DNA of 25,348 bases from Bacteroidota bacterium (GCA_010027395.1 RGVD01000009.1:1-25348); one strand, 5' to 3'. Shown: positions 9,098 through 16,857, numbered from the stretch's first letter. Numbers and translations are program-made. The notes: a model not told the origin generated them from the sequence alone.

Positions 9098-10018
9098 CTA
9101 CTCGCAGTATTTCTTAATGTAATTATAAGCCTCGCCATAGCCCAATCTCGCAGCCTTTCTTAAATCTGCACAAGCAGCATCTCTTATCAGGCTATTCAAT
9201 TCTAATTTTGCTATTCCTCTTGTGAAATAAGCAATTTCAAAATCTGGCTTTATAGCTACTGCTGTATCTAAATCAAGAACTGCCATTTTGAAATCTTTCA
9301 TTTCAAGTCTTGCTCTACCTCGACTGTAGTAGGCATGATAATAACCTGGTTTAAACTTTATCGCCCTATTAAACATGGAAATAGATTCTTTGTATTTCTT
9401 AATAGATATCAATGCCATCCCTCTTTGCAAGTATAAATCAGCTGAGCGAGGTTGCAATTTCAAAGCAGAGTCATAATCTTGAATGGCCAATTTAAAATGC
9501 TGCTGCACGCAATGCACATAAGCTCTATTTACTAGAGCATCATAATTAGTCGGACGAAGTTCAAGTGACTTGTTGTAATAAAAAATGGCATTATCCATTT
9601 TAATCATTTTAGTGCACACATATGCAAGGTTAAAATAGTACTCAGCATTTCTTTCATCAAGATTTACAGCCTTTTCAAAGTCTTTCTTAGCCAATTTATA
9701 ATCCAATAAGAGCAAATAGACCATTCCCCTGTCGTTATAAACACTAGACATTGTATCATTCAACTGAATGGCTTGGCCAAAATCTTTTAAGCATTGGTTG
9801 TGTTGATCTAGTTTAAAATAAGCTCTGCCCCGCAGATGATAATAATATACAATGTTAGCATTGTGTGCTTGAAACCCTTGATTACAAAGACTTACACATT
9901 CTGTAAATTTTCCAGTATCGTATGCCAATCTGGCATTTATATATAAACTATCTTCCGTTTGTGCATCCAACTGAAAACATAATAAAACGCCAAATAATAT
10001 TGTCAATAAATGTCTCAT
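9098..10018 (-). CDS. Secreted tetratricopeptide-repeat protein
   Basis: This 306-residue protein has a signal peptide (residues 1-19, LDA|Q) followed by about eight consecutive TPR units of roughly 34 residues that fill the rest of the chain. Typical repeat signatures such as YYHLRGRAYFKL, VYNDRGMVYLLL, YYFNLAYVCTKM and AYYSRGRARLEM are visible, with the usual Asp-Pro-like turns (LNDT, LDER, LRPT, LQPR, IKPD). The protein is therefore a periplasmic or outer-membrane-attached scaffold; no enzymatic domain is present. It lies convergent to gldJ and divergent from the DHH phosphoesterase gene, so operon context does not identify a partner. TPR proteins occur in T9SS (PorW/SprE), but those are longer lipoproteins, so this is not claimed as one. 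Confidence 0.85.
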   Translation of the reverse strand: MRHLLTILFGVLLCFQLDAQTEDSLYINARLAYDTGKFTECVSLCNQGFQAHNANIVYYYHLRGRAYFKLDQHNQCLKDFGQAIQLNDTMSSVYNDRGMVYLLLLDYKLAKKDFEKAVNLDERNAEYYFNLAYVCTKMIKMDNAIFYYNKSLELRPTNYDALVNRAYVHCVQQHFKLAIQDYDSALKLQPRSADLYLQRGMALISIKKYKESISMFNRAIKFKPGYYHAYYSRGRARLEMKDFKMAVLDLDTAVAIKPDFEIAYFTRGIAKLELNSLIRDAACADLRKAARLGYGEAYNYIKKYCE

Positions 10019-10102
10019 AAACGCAAATTAAGTAGAAAAATAAATTAAGAGGCGGTATAAAAATTTTAATTATAATAATATTATGGTTAGTGATATTAAA
10101 TA

Positions 10103-10133
10103 TTTGCTTTTGAATGCTATTTAACGACATTTG
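10103..10133 (+). promoter_or_regulatory. Putative promoter of the DHH-FKBP operon
   Basis: TTTG (10103-10106) is followed after exactly 19 bases by GACATTTG (10126-10133), one mismatch from TAnnTTTG. If used, transcription would begin near 10140, downstream of the TTG codon at 10131, which would favour a start further in, such as CTG at 10155. Confidence 0.4.
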
Positions 10134-11168
10134 CGCTCGACAAATTTTCGACTTCTGAACAACATAATCGACATAAAACCAATACTTGATGCTGAAAACA
10201 AGCCCAGTGTTGTTATTACCACCCATCACAAACCAGATGCAGATGCACTTGGTTCATCTTTAGGTTTATGTTTACTATTAAAGCAAATTGGTGTGAATGT
10301 AACAGTCATTACCCCAACCGACTATGGGGACTTTCTAAAATGGATGCCAGGCGAAAGCGAAGTTATCAATTTCGAATTCAACCAAAAAAAATCTCAGGAA
10401 ATAGTGAACCAGGCCAGCTTGGTGTTTTGTTTGGATTTTAATGCATTGAAAAGAATAAATGAGTTTGGAGAAGTAGTTAGGTTGTCGAGTGCAAAAAAAG
10501 TAATGATAGACCACCATTTGCAGCCCGAAGGTTTTGAAGACTATCGCTTATGGAGTAATTTAGCAAGTAGTACATGCGAATTGATATATTGGTTTGCCGA
10601 GGAATTGTCTTATACGCATCTTGTAAATAAAGATGTAGCCTCTTGCTTATACGCAGGTATTATGACTGATACAGCGGGCTTTAAACATAGCTCAACCACA
10701 GCAACTACTCACAGAATTACAGCACATTTATTAGAAAAAGGAGCTGAAAGTAATACCATTTTTGAAGCTATATACGACCATTATTCAGAAAACAGAACTC
10801 GATTTATAGGTTTCTGTTTAAACGAAAAGTTACAACTCATTAAAGAATATAATACTGCATTAATTTGCGTTACAGCTGATGAACTAAAACGCTACCATAT
10901 TATGGTTGGCGACAGTGAAGGCTTAGTAAACTATGGCTTATCAATTGAAGGAGTCAGACTTTCAGTTTTAATAGTAGATAGAACTGTGGCTCGTAAAATG
11001 AGCTTTAGGTCAAAAGGTGAATTCCCTGCCAATGAATTTGCCCGCAGATTCTTCAACGGTGGAGGTCATTTTAGTGCAGCTGGAGGTGAAAGTAAAGACC
11101 CTCTTGAAATCGTAGAGGCCAAATTTAAAGATGCCATCACCGAATATTCAAACTTATTATCCCAATAA
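10131..11168 (+). CDS. DHH/DHHA1 phosphoesterase (NrnA-like oligoribonuclease / pAp phosphatase)
   Basis: Members of this family degrade very short RNA oligonucleotides and dephosphorylate 3'-phosphoadenosine 5'-phosphate in the cytoplasm. The protein shows the DHH metal motifs in order: HHKPDADAL (about residues 32-40), CLDFNAL (Asp102), MIDHH (127-129) and MTDTAGF (Asp180). A DHHA1 domain with GGGH (about 310-313) follows. Length (345) is normal. There is no ATG start in frame; TTG at 10131 is the first available codon after a stop at 10122, and CTG at 10155 (giving MNNIIDIKPIL) is an alternative. Two FKBP genes follow at 14 and 1 bases, suggesting one operon. The specific substrate cannot be read from sequence, so NrnA-like is as far as the call goes. 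Confidence 0.9.
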   Translation: MRSTNFRLLNNIIDIKPILDAENKPSVVITTHHKPDADALGSSLGLCLLLKQIGVNVTVITPTDYGDFLKWMPGESEVINFEFNQKKSQEIVNQASLVFCLDFNALKRINEFGEVVRLSSAKKVMIDHHLQPEGFEDYRLWSNLASSTCELIYWFAEELSYTHLVNKDVASCLYAGIMTDTAGFKHSSTTATTHRITAHLLEKGAESNTIFEAIYDHYSENRTRFIGFCLNEKLQLIKEYNTALICVTADELKRYHIMVGDSEGLVNYGLSIEGVRLSVLIVDRTVARKMSFRSKGEFPANEFARRFFNGGGHFSAAGGESKDPLEIVEAKFKDAITEYSNLLSQ

Positions 11169-11182
11169 AGAAAAATAAAATC

Positions 11183-12019
11183 ATGAAAAAAATCCTTTCA
11201 ATTACCATTCTTGCGGCCATTGTGTTTTCAGCATGTACCAAGAAATTTGAAAAAACAGAATCAGGTATTGAGTACCGTATTATCAATACAAATGACGATG
11301 CACGCGCTGTAACTAAAGGCGACCAAGTGATGCTTCACATGGTAGGTAAATTAGATTACAACGATTCATTAATTTTCGATTCATACAAAAACAGCAAACC
11401 CTATTACATACCCAGTGATGAGCCTACATTAAGTGCCGTTCTTCAAGTATTACACAAAGGCGATAGCGCAGAGTTTTCAATTAGTGCTGATACCCTTTTC
11501 TTGAAAAGTTTTGGACAACCACGTCCAGCAGCAATCAAAGAAGGTTCTATGATTAAGTTCGTTGTAAAAGTTGAAGACGTATACAACCAAGAAGAAATGC
11601 GTAAGAAAATAAGTGAGCAAAATGGTGAGTTAAGAACAAAAGATTCTATTGCTTGTGAAACCTATTTAAAATCATTAACTGGTGTGATGAAAACTGCAAG
11701 TGGTTTGAATTATGTGGTTGTTAAATCTTCAACTGGTAAGCAAGCTGCCAAAAACAGTAAAGTAACCGTTAAATATAAAGGTATGCTTCTTGATGGAACG
11801 GTGTTTGACGAGAGCAAACCAGAAAACCCATCATTTAGTTTTGTTGTGGGTATGGGTCAAGTAATTCCAGGATGGGATGAAGGTTTGGCATTAATGAAAG
11901 AGGGTGAATCATACAAATTAATCATCCCTTCTAATTTGGCTTATGGACCGCAAGGTGCAGGACCAATTCCACCATTTTCTTCACTTATATTTGATGTTGA
12001 ATTATTAAAAGTTGAGTAA
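11183..12019 (+). CDS. FKBP-type peptidyl-prolyl isomerase lipoprotein (GldI-like)
   Basis: The 278-residue protein has a lipoprotein signal peptide with lipobox FSAC (Cys17) and two FKBP-like units. The C-terminal one (about residues 170-278) is complete: VKYKGMLLDGTVFDES, VIPGWDEGLALMKEGE, LIIPSNLAYGPQG and PPFSSLIFDVELL contain the aromatic and hydrophobic residues that line the FKBP active site. The N-terminal unit (about 35-140) keeps the fold-like pattern (GDQVMLHMVGKLDYNDSLIFD) but lacks the GW and AYG motifs, so it is probably not catalytic. It would fold proteins in the periplasm while tethered to a membrane. F. johnsoniae GldI is a lipoprotein of the same family required for gliding, but GldI is shorter, so orthology is only suggested. 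It shares an operon with the DHH gene and the next FKBP gene. Confidence 0.88.
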   Translation: MKKILSITILAAIVFSACTKKFEKTESGIEYRIINTNDDARAVTKGDQVMLHMVGKLDYNDSLIFDSYKNSKPYYIPSDEPTLSAVLQVLHKGDSAEFSISADTLFLKSFGQPRPAAIKEGSMIKFVVKVEDVYNQEEMRKKISEQNGELRTKDSIACETYLKSLTGVMKTASGLNYVVVKSSTGKQAAKNSKVTVKYKGMLLDGTVFDESKPENPSFSFVVGMGQVIPGWDEGLALMKEGESYKLIIPSNLAYGPQGAGPIPPFSSLIFDVELLKVE

Positions 12020-12020
12020 C

Positions 12021-12848
12021 ATGAAAAAAATATTTTTAGCAGTGGTAATTTGTGCTTTATCGCTAAGCACATTTGCACAAACCAAAACAGAAGCGAGTAA
12101 TAAATCTAAAAAAGTTAAAATAAAATTGAATACTGAATATACAACCGAAAGTGGTTTAAAATATAAAATAACCGAAAAAGGCAAAGGTGCCCAAGTGTTA
12201 AAAGGAGATAAAGTAACTGTTCATTATACAGGTACATTAACAAACGGAACTAAGTTTGACAGTTCAAAAGACCGTAACCAACCTTTCTCTTTCAAAGTGG
12301 GTTCTGGCCAAGTAATTAAAGGCTGGGATGAAGGTTTGGCATTGTTAAATGTTGGCGATAAGGCCACACTTATTATTCCTCCTGCGATAGGTTATGGTGA
12401 AAGAGCAGTTGGAAGCATTCCTGCTAATTCTACCTTAAATTTCGACATTGAAGTAATTGATACCAAAACAGCCCCTTCTGCAAAACCTTATGAGGTGGCT
12501 GGTAAAGACACGGTGAAGATGCAAAGTGGCTTGAAATTTATTAAAGTAGCAAGCGGAACGGGTGCAAAACCAGCATTAGGAAGTACTGTTTCTGTGCATT
12601 ACACTGGCTATTTAATGGATGGTAAAATATTTGATTCATCAATTGAAAGAGATGAGCCAATTGAATTCCAAATTGGAAGAGGAATGGTGATTAAAGGCTG
12701 GGAAGAAGGCATAGCTCTGATGCAAGTTGGCGATAAGATGCGATTAATTATTCCTAGTGAATTAGCATATGGACCTAGTGGTGCTGGTGGCGTTATTCCG
12801 CCCAATGCCACACTCATTTTTGATGTAGAGTTAGTAAACGTAAAGTAA
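12021..12848 (+). CDS. Periplasmic tandem-FKBP peptidyl-prolyl isomerase
   Basis: From the ATG at 12021, one base after the previous stop, the protein is 275 residues. A TTG at 12012 is also in frame but overlaps the preceding gene and adds nothing to the signal peptide. Residues 1-19 are the signal peptide (TFA|Q). Two complete FKBP domains follow, each with VHYTG, FDSS, VIKGW and IPANS or IPPNA motifs and a terminal FDxEVxx strand: about residues 47-150 and 165-275. Both retain the catalytic-pocket residues, unlike the first domain of the neighbouring lipoprotein. It is therefore a soluble periplasmic isomerase/chaperone, last in the operon before a terminator. Confidence 0.9.
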   Translation: MKKIFLAVVICALSLSTFAQTKTEASNKSKKVKIKLNTEYTTESGLKYKITEKGKGAQVLKGDKVTVHYTGTLTNGTKFDSSKDRNQPFSFKVGSGQVIKGWDEGLALLNVGDKATLIIPPAIGYGERAVGSIPANSTLNFDIEVIDTKTAPSAKPYEVAGKDTVKMQSGLKFIKVASGTGAKPALGSTVSVHYTGYLMDGKIFDSSIERDEPIEFQIGRGMVIKGWEEGIALMQVGDKMRLIIPSELAYGPSGAGGVIPPNATLIFDVELVNVK

Positions 12849-12868
12849 CATAAATCATTTAAAAATAG

Positions 12869-12901
12869 AAACCTGAGCCATAATATGTCTCAGGTTTTTT
12901 T
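12869..12901 (+). terminator. Rho-independent terminator after the DHH-FKBP operon
   Basis: A 9-bp stem (AAACCTGAG with CTCAGGTTT) with an 11-base loop runs directly into a T tract. It starts about 20 bases after the second FKBP stop. Confidence 0.9.
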
Positions 12902-12953
12902 ATTTACACCTTTAGCTAAAAATAAAAATATAACAATATAATTTGAAAAACTA

Positions 12954-12961
12954 TATGTTTG
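12954..12961 (+). promoter_or_regulatory. Putative -7 box for the PAS sensor gene
   Basis: TATGTTTG matches TAnnTTTG exactly and lies 52 bases before the proposed ATG at 13014. No TTTG is found at the expected -33 distance, so support is partial. Confidence 0.35.
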
Positions 12962-13129
12962 TTTATGAGAATGATTGAAATGTTAATGTTGAAATAAATA
13001 TAAAATATTTAATATGCAATACATGTCAGGTATTACTAGTATAGGCAAAATTTTTAAATCATATCCTATTGATAGTATCCTATTACTGCCCAATTCGCCT
13101 CATTTCACTGTAGCTGACGTCAATAATAT

Positions 13130-13975
13130 TTGCTTAAAAACACATTATCAAAAGAAGAAGATTGGATAGGAAAAAACATATTGGAGGCATTCAATGTAAA
13201 TCCTGCACATCCTTATATTGAAGATAAATCAGCTTTGAAGATTTCGCTTGAAACTGTTTTAATAACAAAACAAGCTCATAAAATAAACACCCATCGATAT
13301 GTAATACCAAATATTGAAATTGGTATATCATCAGACGAGAGATTTGTAGAAATTGAAAACATCCCCATACTAAATGATAAAAATGAAGTTGAGTATATAC
13401 TTCAAACTATCGTAGATTTTACTGAAAATAAATATTTAAATGAACTTGAAACACTTGAGCGTGAAATATTAGAATTGAACGCTACCGGAAAAAGTAATAT
13501 TACAGAAGTTTTCAAATTGTATTTATCTGGAATAGAACAATTGCACACAGGTATGATATGTTCAATTCTTCAAGTAACAGATAACAGAATATATAACCTT
13601 GCCTCACCGAGCCTTCCGCATGAATATTTGGATATAATTTCAGGTATGGAAATTGGAGAAAATGAGGGCTCATGTGGCACTGCAGCCTATACAAAAAAAG
13701 TAGTTATTGTTAGCAATATTGATACGGACATAAGATGGCTAAAGTATCGAGACATTGCGGAACAATTTAAATTTAAAGCATGCTGGTCAACACCCATTAT
13801 TGATTCCCATGGAGATGTAATTGCCACTTTTGCCAATTATTACAAAGAGCATAAATCGCCTAGTACACGTGAAGAAAACACTATAAAAAGAGCAGGCCAC
13901 CTCATACAAATAATACTAGAAGCTAATTATAAAAAAAAACAATTAAAGGAAAGCGAAAAAAATTCAGAGCGTTAG
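13130..13975 (+). CDS. PAS-GAF segment of the broken sensor gene
   Basis: This open segment encodes the rest of the first PAS domain (up to about 13440) and then a GAF-like domain (about 13470-13930) with SIEQLHTG-type opening, NEGSCGTAAYTKK and STPIIDSHGDVIATFANYY motifs typical of GAF domains in Bacteroidota sensors. The nominal TTG start at 13130 is an artefact: the PAS domain begins upstream in another frame with the ATG at 13014. The segment ends KESEKNSER with a TAG that overlaps the next segment by one base. Product is a cytoplasmic ligand or redox sensor part; the ligand is unknown. Confidence 0.7.
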   Translation: MLKNTLSKEEDWIGKNILEAFNVNPAHPYIEDKSALKISLETVLITKQAHKINTHRYVIPNIEIGISSDERFVEIENIPILNDKNEVEYILQTIVDFTENKYLNELETLEREILELNATGKSNITEVFKLYLSGIEQLHTGMICSILQVTDNRIYNLASPSLPHEYLDIISGMEIGENEGSCGTAAYTKKVVIVSNIDTDIRWLKYRDIAEQFKFKACWSTPIIDSHGDVIATFANYYKEHKSPSTREENTIKRAGHLIQIILEANYKKKQLKESEKNSER

Positions 13976-15711
13976 TGAATAAAATGGATGTAGGCGTTTT
14001 ACTTCAAGGTCCAAATGCCGAAATCTTATTAAGCAATCCAATGGCATTAGAATTACTTGGAATAACTGAAGACCAACTTTTAGGTAAAACATCTTTTGAT
14101 AGCGATTGGAATGTAATCCACGAAGATGGTAGCGATTTCCCTGGAAATACTCATCCTGTTCCCCAAGCCATTGCTACCAAACAACCTGTAAATAAGATTG
14201 TGATGGGTGTATACAGACCGCAATCAAAGGATAGGGTATGGCTATTGGTGGATGCCGAGCCAGAGTTGAATGACGAAGGGAATGTAGTAAACGTGGTTTG
14301 CACATTTATAAATATTACAGATAGAAAAATAGCTGAAAAGGAACTCGAAGAAAATAATATAAGATTATCAGGCATTATTAACGGGACTCGAAGTGGGACG
14401 TGGGAATGGAATATACAAACAGGTGAAGTTATATTTAATGAAAGATGGGCTGAAATAATTGGTTATTCCTTAAAAGAATTAGAACCTATTACCGTTCATA
14501 CATGGATAGAACGTATTCACAAGGAAGACTTTAAAAAAAGTGATCAAATACTTCAAAGATATTTCAAAGGAGAGTTAGATTACTATGAATTTGAAATGCG
14601 CATGCTTCACAAAAATGGTTCATGGGTGTGGATTTTGGATAGAGGAAAAGTTATATCGTGGATGGGTGATGGCAAGCCATTAAAAATGCTAGGTACGCAC
14701 CAAGACATTACTAAAAGAAAGAAGATTGAAGAAGATTTAATTCACTCAAAATTGCAGTATGACAAGCTGGTTTCTAGAATTCCTATTGGAATTTTTATTA
14801 TCAGAAGTAAACCAAACGGCAATTTTAAATTTGATTTCATAAGCCCTCAAGTAGTTAACATGCTTAACATGGATTTGTCAACAGCCTATGAAGATCCAAT
14901 GAGTGCATTTTCTATGGTTCACCAAGATGAATTAGAAGATTTTTTAAAGCTTAATCAGGATTCGCTAATACAAATTAGGCCTTTTAGTTGGACAGGCAGA
15001 ATGAAAGTTGATAAGGTTATAAAATGGATAAATATTTCATCTATTCCAGAAATGCAGGAAAATGGAGACATTTTGTGGCATGGTATCATGTCAGATATTA
15101 CAGAAAATAAAAATGCCATTGATGAACTAAACAAAAGCGAAAAAAAATACAGGCAGCTTATTGAGTCTACTAACGAAGGTATTGTAGTTGCTCAGGGAAG
15201 TCATCTGAAATTTGTAAATTCTGTTGTAATAAAATTAATGGGTAGAACTGAAGATGAGCTTATGAAGGTTCCATTTATAGAATACGTTCATAAGGAGGAT
15301 AGGATGCTTGTGAGAAAAAACTATCTTAAACGCATAGCCGAAGACAATACAATATCAAAATTTCAGTACAGGATTATTGCCAAAAACTCAAGCGTAAGAT
15401 GGATAGAAATGAGTGGCATTGTCATTAATTGGAATGGAAAAGCTGCAGCATTGAATTTTTTGACAGATATCACCGAAAATTTCGAATACCTCAATGCTAT
15501 TGAAGAACAAAAACTAAATGATATTGCTTGGACACAATCGCATATGGTAAGAGCACCATTAGCGCGAATGATGGGGCTTATTAATTTACTAAATTATGAG
15601 GACAAATTAGACGAAAATACGCGCCAATTGCTAAATCACATTTTAGATTCAGCTCATGAGTTTGATGCAATTATTAAGTCAATTGTACAAAGCACTCAAC
15701 AAAAAAGCTAA
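13975..15711 (+). CDS. Multi-PAS sensor with DHp-like end but no histidine-kinase ATPase domain
   Basis: This segment encodes four PAS domains (roughly 13980-14330, 14340-14720, 14740-15110 and 15140-15480), each ending with a DIT-type motif (NITDRK, DITKRK, DITENK, DITENF). It finishes with a helical segment containing AWTQSHMVRAPLARMMGL, an H-box like that of HisKA dimerisation domains. The phospho-accepting His is present, but the following acidic residue (usually E) is Met. Only about 50 residues follow before the stop, and a terminator hairpin comes immediately after, so there is no HATPase domain. It probably depends on a partner kinase or acts through protein contact. The nominal GTG start at 13975 is a frameshift artefact; codons upstream (FRAL) belong to the same PAS domain. 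Confidence 0.8.
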   Translation: MNKMDVGVLLQGPNAEILLSNPMALELLGITEDQLLGKTSFDSDWNVIHEDGSDFPGNTHPVPQAIATKQPVNKIVMGVYRPQSKDRVWLLVDAEPELNDEGNVVNVVCTFINITDRKIAEKELEENNIRLSGIINGTRSGTWEWNIQTGEVIFNERWAEIIGYSLKELEPITVHTWIERIHKEDFKKSDQILQRYFKGELDYYEFEMRMLHKNGSWVWILDRGKVISWMGDGKPLKMLGTHQDITKRKKIEEDLIHSKLQYDKLVSRIPIGIFIIRSKPNGNFKFDFISPQVVNMLNMDLSTAYEDPMSAFSMVHQDELEDFLKLNQDSLIQIRPFSWTGRMKVDKVIKWINISSIPEMQENGDILWHGIMSDITENKNAIDELNKSEKKYRQLIESTNEGIVVAQGSHLKFVNSVVIKLMGRTEDELMKVPFIEYVHKEDRMLVRKNYLKRIAEDNTISKFQYRIIAKNSSVRWIEMSGIVINWNGKAAALNFLTDITENFEYLNAIEEQKLNDIAWTQSHMVRAPLARMMGLINLLNYEDKLDENTRQLLNHILDSAHEFDAIIKSIVQSTQQKS

Positions 15712-15714
15712 AAA

Positions 15715-15747
15715 AAAAGTCCGAATGCTTGCGCAATTCGAACTTTT
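15715..15747. terminator. Bidirectional hairpin terminator between convergent genes
   Basis: AAAAGTCCGAAT (15715-15726) pairs with ATTCGAACTTTT (15736-15747) with a single mismatch and a 9-base loop. It has a T tract on the plus-strand side and an A run on the other, so it can serve both the PAS gene and the minus-strand small-protein gene. Confidence 0.8.
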
Positions 15748-15766
15748 CTAATATAAACTAACAAAA

Positions 15767-16069
15767 TTACTTAGTATCTTTTTGCTCTGCTTCTTCAACT
15801 TTTAATTTGTGGCCATACTCTTTTTTAGATTTGGTCGAGCAACAAGATTTTTTCGATTTGCCACCTTTTTTATCATGGCATTCTTTTTTGTTTTTATCGC
15901 TACATTCTTTCTTAGCTTCCATTTTTACGGGCTTCTCATTCTCACTTACTTCTTCTGAAACCGCATCCACTTTTTGACTAGCGTTTGATAAACTAACAGG
16001 CTTGTTTTGCGCATGTGCACCAACATAGGCGAACATTAAAATTGCTGATAATACTACTAATTTTTTCAT
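15767..16069 (-). CDS. Small secreted Cys/Lys-rich protein of unknown function
   Basis: This 100-residue protein has a clear signal peptide (MKKLVVLSAILMFAYVGAHA|Q). The mature part is low-complexity and highly charged, with Lys and Glu throughout and a cluster of four Cys in KKECSDKNKKECHDKK and KKSCCSTKSKK. A His sits beside the second Cys. It could bind metal or form disulfides in the periplasm, but nothing proves this. A -7 promoter box lies upstream and a shared terminator downstream, so it is a single-gene unit. No family is recognised. Confidence 0.75.
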   Translation of the reverse strand: MKKLVVLSAILMFAYVGAHAQNKPVSLSNASQKVDAVSEEVSENEKPVKMEAKKECSDKNKKECHDKKGGKSKKSCCSTKSKKEYGHKLKVEEAEQKDTK

Positions 16070-16093
16070 GTTTTGATTATTTTAATTGTTTAA

Positions 16094-16101
16094 CAAATGT
16101 A
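16094..16101 (-). promoter_or_regulatory. Putative -7 box of the Cys/Lys-rich protein gene
   Basis: On the minus strand TACATTTG matches TAnnTTTG exactly, 24 bases before the ATG at 16069. The -33 position is T-rich but not TTTG. Confidence 0.5.
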
Positions 16102-16126
16102 ACATTAAATTCTAAAAATAAAAGGG

Positions 16127-16789
16127 TTAAGTGTAATCAAAGGGTAAAATTTCAGCTAAAATAGTTTTTCCACCTTTCACCTTTTGATTTAACTCCACTT
16201 TCACTTTGGCATCCAACGGTAGAAAAATATCTACCCTAGAACCAAATTTAATAAAGCCCATTTCGTCACCTTGCTCTACAGATTGTCCTTCTTTTATATA
16301 CCAAACAATACGTTTAGCCAATGCACCGGCAATTTGACGGAAAAGAATTGTGGCTTTTTTACCTTCAATTACAGTAGTAGTCCTTTCATTTTCGGTTGAT
16401 GATTTTGGATGCCATGCTACAAGGTAGAGTCCTGGGTGATATTTAAAATATTTTACAATTCCACTAATAGGATTTCGATTTACATGCACATTAAAAGGGC
16501 TCATAAATACAGAAACTTGAAGTCTTTTTTGATTGAAGAATTCAGGTTCATCTACTTCTTCAATAACCACCACTTTTCCATCAGCAGGAGAAATTACATG
16601 GTTTTCATTTTTGTCAATACTTACAGATGGGTTTCTAAAAAATTGAAGAATAATGATTAAGAACACAACAGATAAGAAAATAATTACATTCTGTAACCAT
16701 TCAATACCTATGAAACTTATCCCAAAATTCAAAATAAATAGACCTATCAACGTAATTAGTATGGTGACTTTTCCTTCTTTGTGTAGCAT
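16127..16789 (-). CDS. psd: Phosphatidylserine decarboxylase (short proenzyme form)
   Basis: The enzyme converts phosphatidylserine to phosphatidylethanolamine at the inner membrane. From the ATG at 16789 the protein is 220 residues, the usual size of the short Psd form. The N-terminus (MLHKEG) is followed by two hydrophobic segments (about residues 9-28 and 34-51). The catalytic part has ISPADGKVV, FMSPFNVHVNRNP and FGSRVDIFLP. Gly183-Ser184 is the self-cleavage site that creates the pyruvoyl cofactor. An in-frame ATG at 16831 would add 14 residues and overlap the hairpin that follows gdhA, so 16789 is preferred. It lies downstream of gdhA on the same strand, probably as a separate transcript because of that hairpin. 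No phosphatidylserine synthase gene is in the window. Confidence 0.93.
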   Translation of the reverse strand: MLHKEGKVTILITLIGLFILNFGISFIGIEWLQNVIIFLSVVFLIIILQFFRNPSVSIDKNENHVISPADGKVVVIEEVDEPEFFNQKRLQVSVFMSPFNVHVNRNPISGIVKYFKYHPGLYLVAWHPKSSTENERTTTVIEGKKATILFRQIAGALAKRIVWYIKEGQSVEQGDEMGFIKFGSRVDIFLPLDAKVKVELNQKVKGGKTILAEILPFDYT

Positions 16790-16820
16790 ATTAGTATTTG
16801 TTAATTTTATTATAAATGAA

Positions 16821-16857
16821 ACGCGGAGCATCCAAATTTTAGTTTGAATCTCCGCGT
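16821..16857 (-). terminator. Hairpin after glutamate dehydrogenase, probable terminator
   Basis: ACGCGGAG and CTCCGCGT form an 8-bp GC-rich stem, with a possible inner CAAA/TTTG pairing, 20 bases after the gdhA stop on the minus strand. The T tract after it is weak (TTTCATTTA), so read-through into psd is possible. Confidence 0.6.

Larger units (their letters stand above)
13014..15711 (+). pseudogene. Multi-PAS/GAF sensor gene interrupted by two single-base frameshifts
   Basis: Three consecutive open segments read as one protein if one A is added to each of two poly-A runs. Segment 1 (13014-13169, ATG start) encodes ILLLPNSPHFTVADVNNICL, the beginning of a PAS domain. Adding one A at 13136-13140 joins it as ICLKNTLSKEEDWIGKNILE to segment 2 (13130-13975). 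Adding one A at 13956-13962 turns SEKNSER-stop into SEKKFRALVNKMDVGVLL, the standard opening of the next PAS domain, in segment 3 (13975-15711). The repaired product is about 899 residues with order PAS, GAF, four PAS, then a DHp-like segment. Both joins restore well-known motifs, so the frameshifts are firm as observations. Whether they are sequencing errors or genuine inactivation is open. Confidence 0.82.

Noticed and set aside
13931..13939. Nine-A run as a third frameshift in the sensor gene
   Set aside because: The frame is continuous across it (ANYKKKQLKESEK), so the run length is consistent with an intact gene at this point.
16790..16831. Longer start of phosphatidylserine decarboxylase
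   Set aside because: The extra residues are not family-like and overlap the hairpin after gdhA; the ATG at 16789 gives the normal MLHKEG start.
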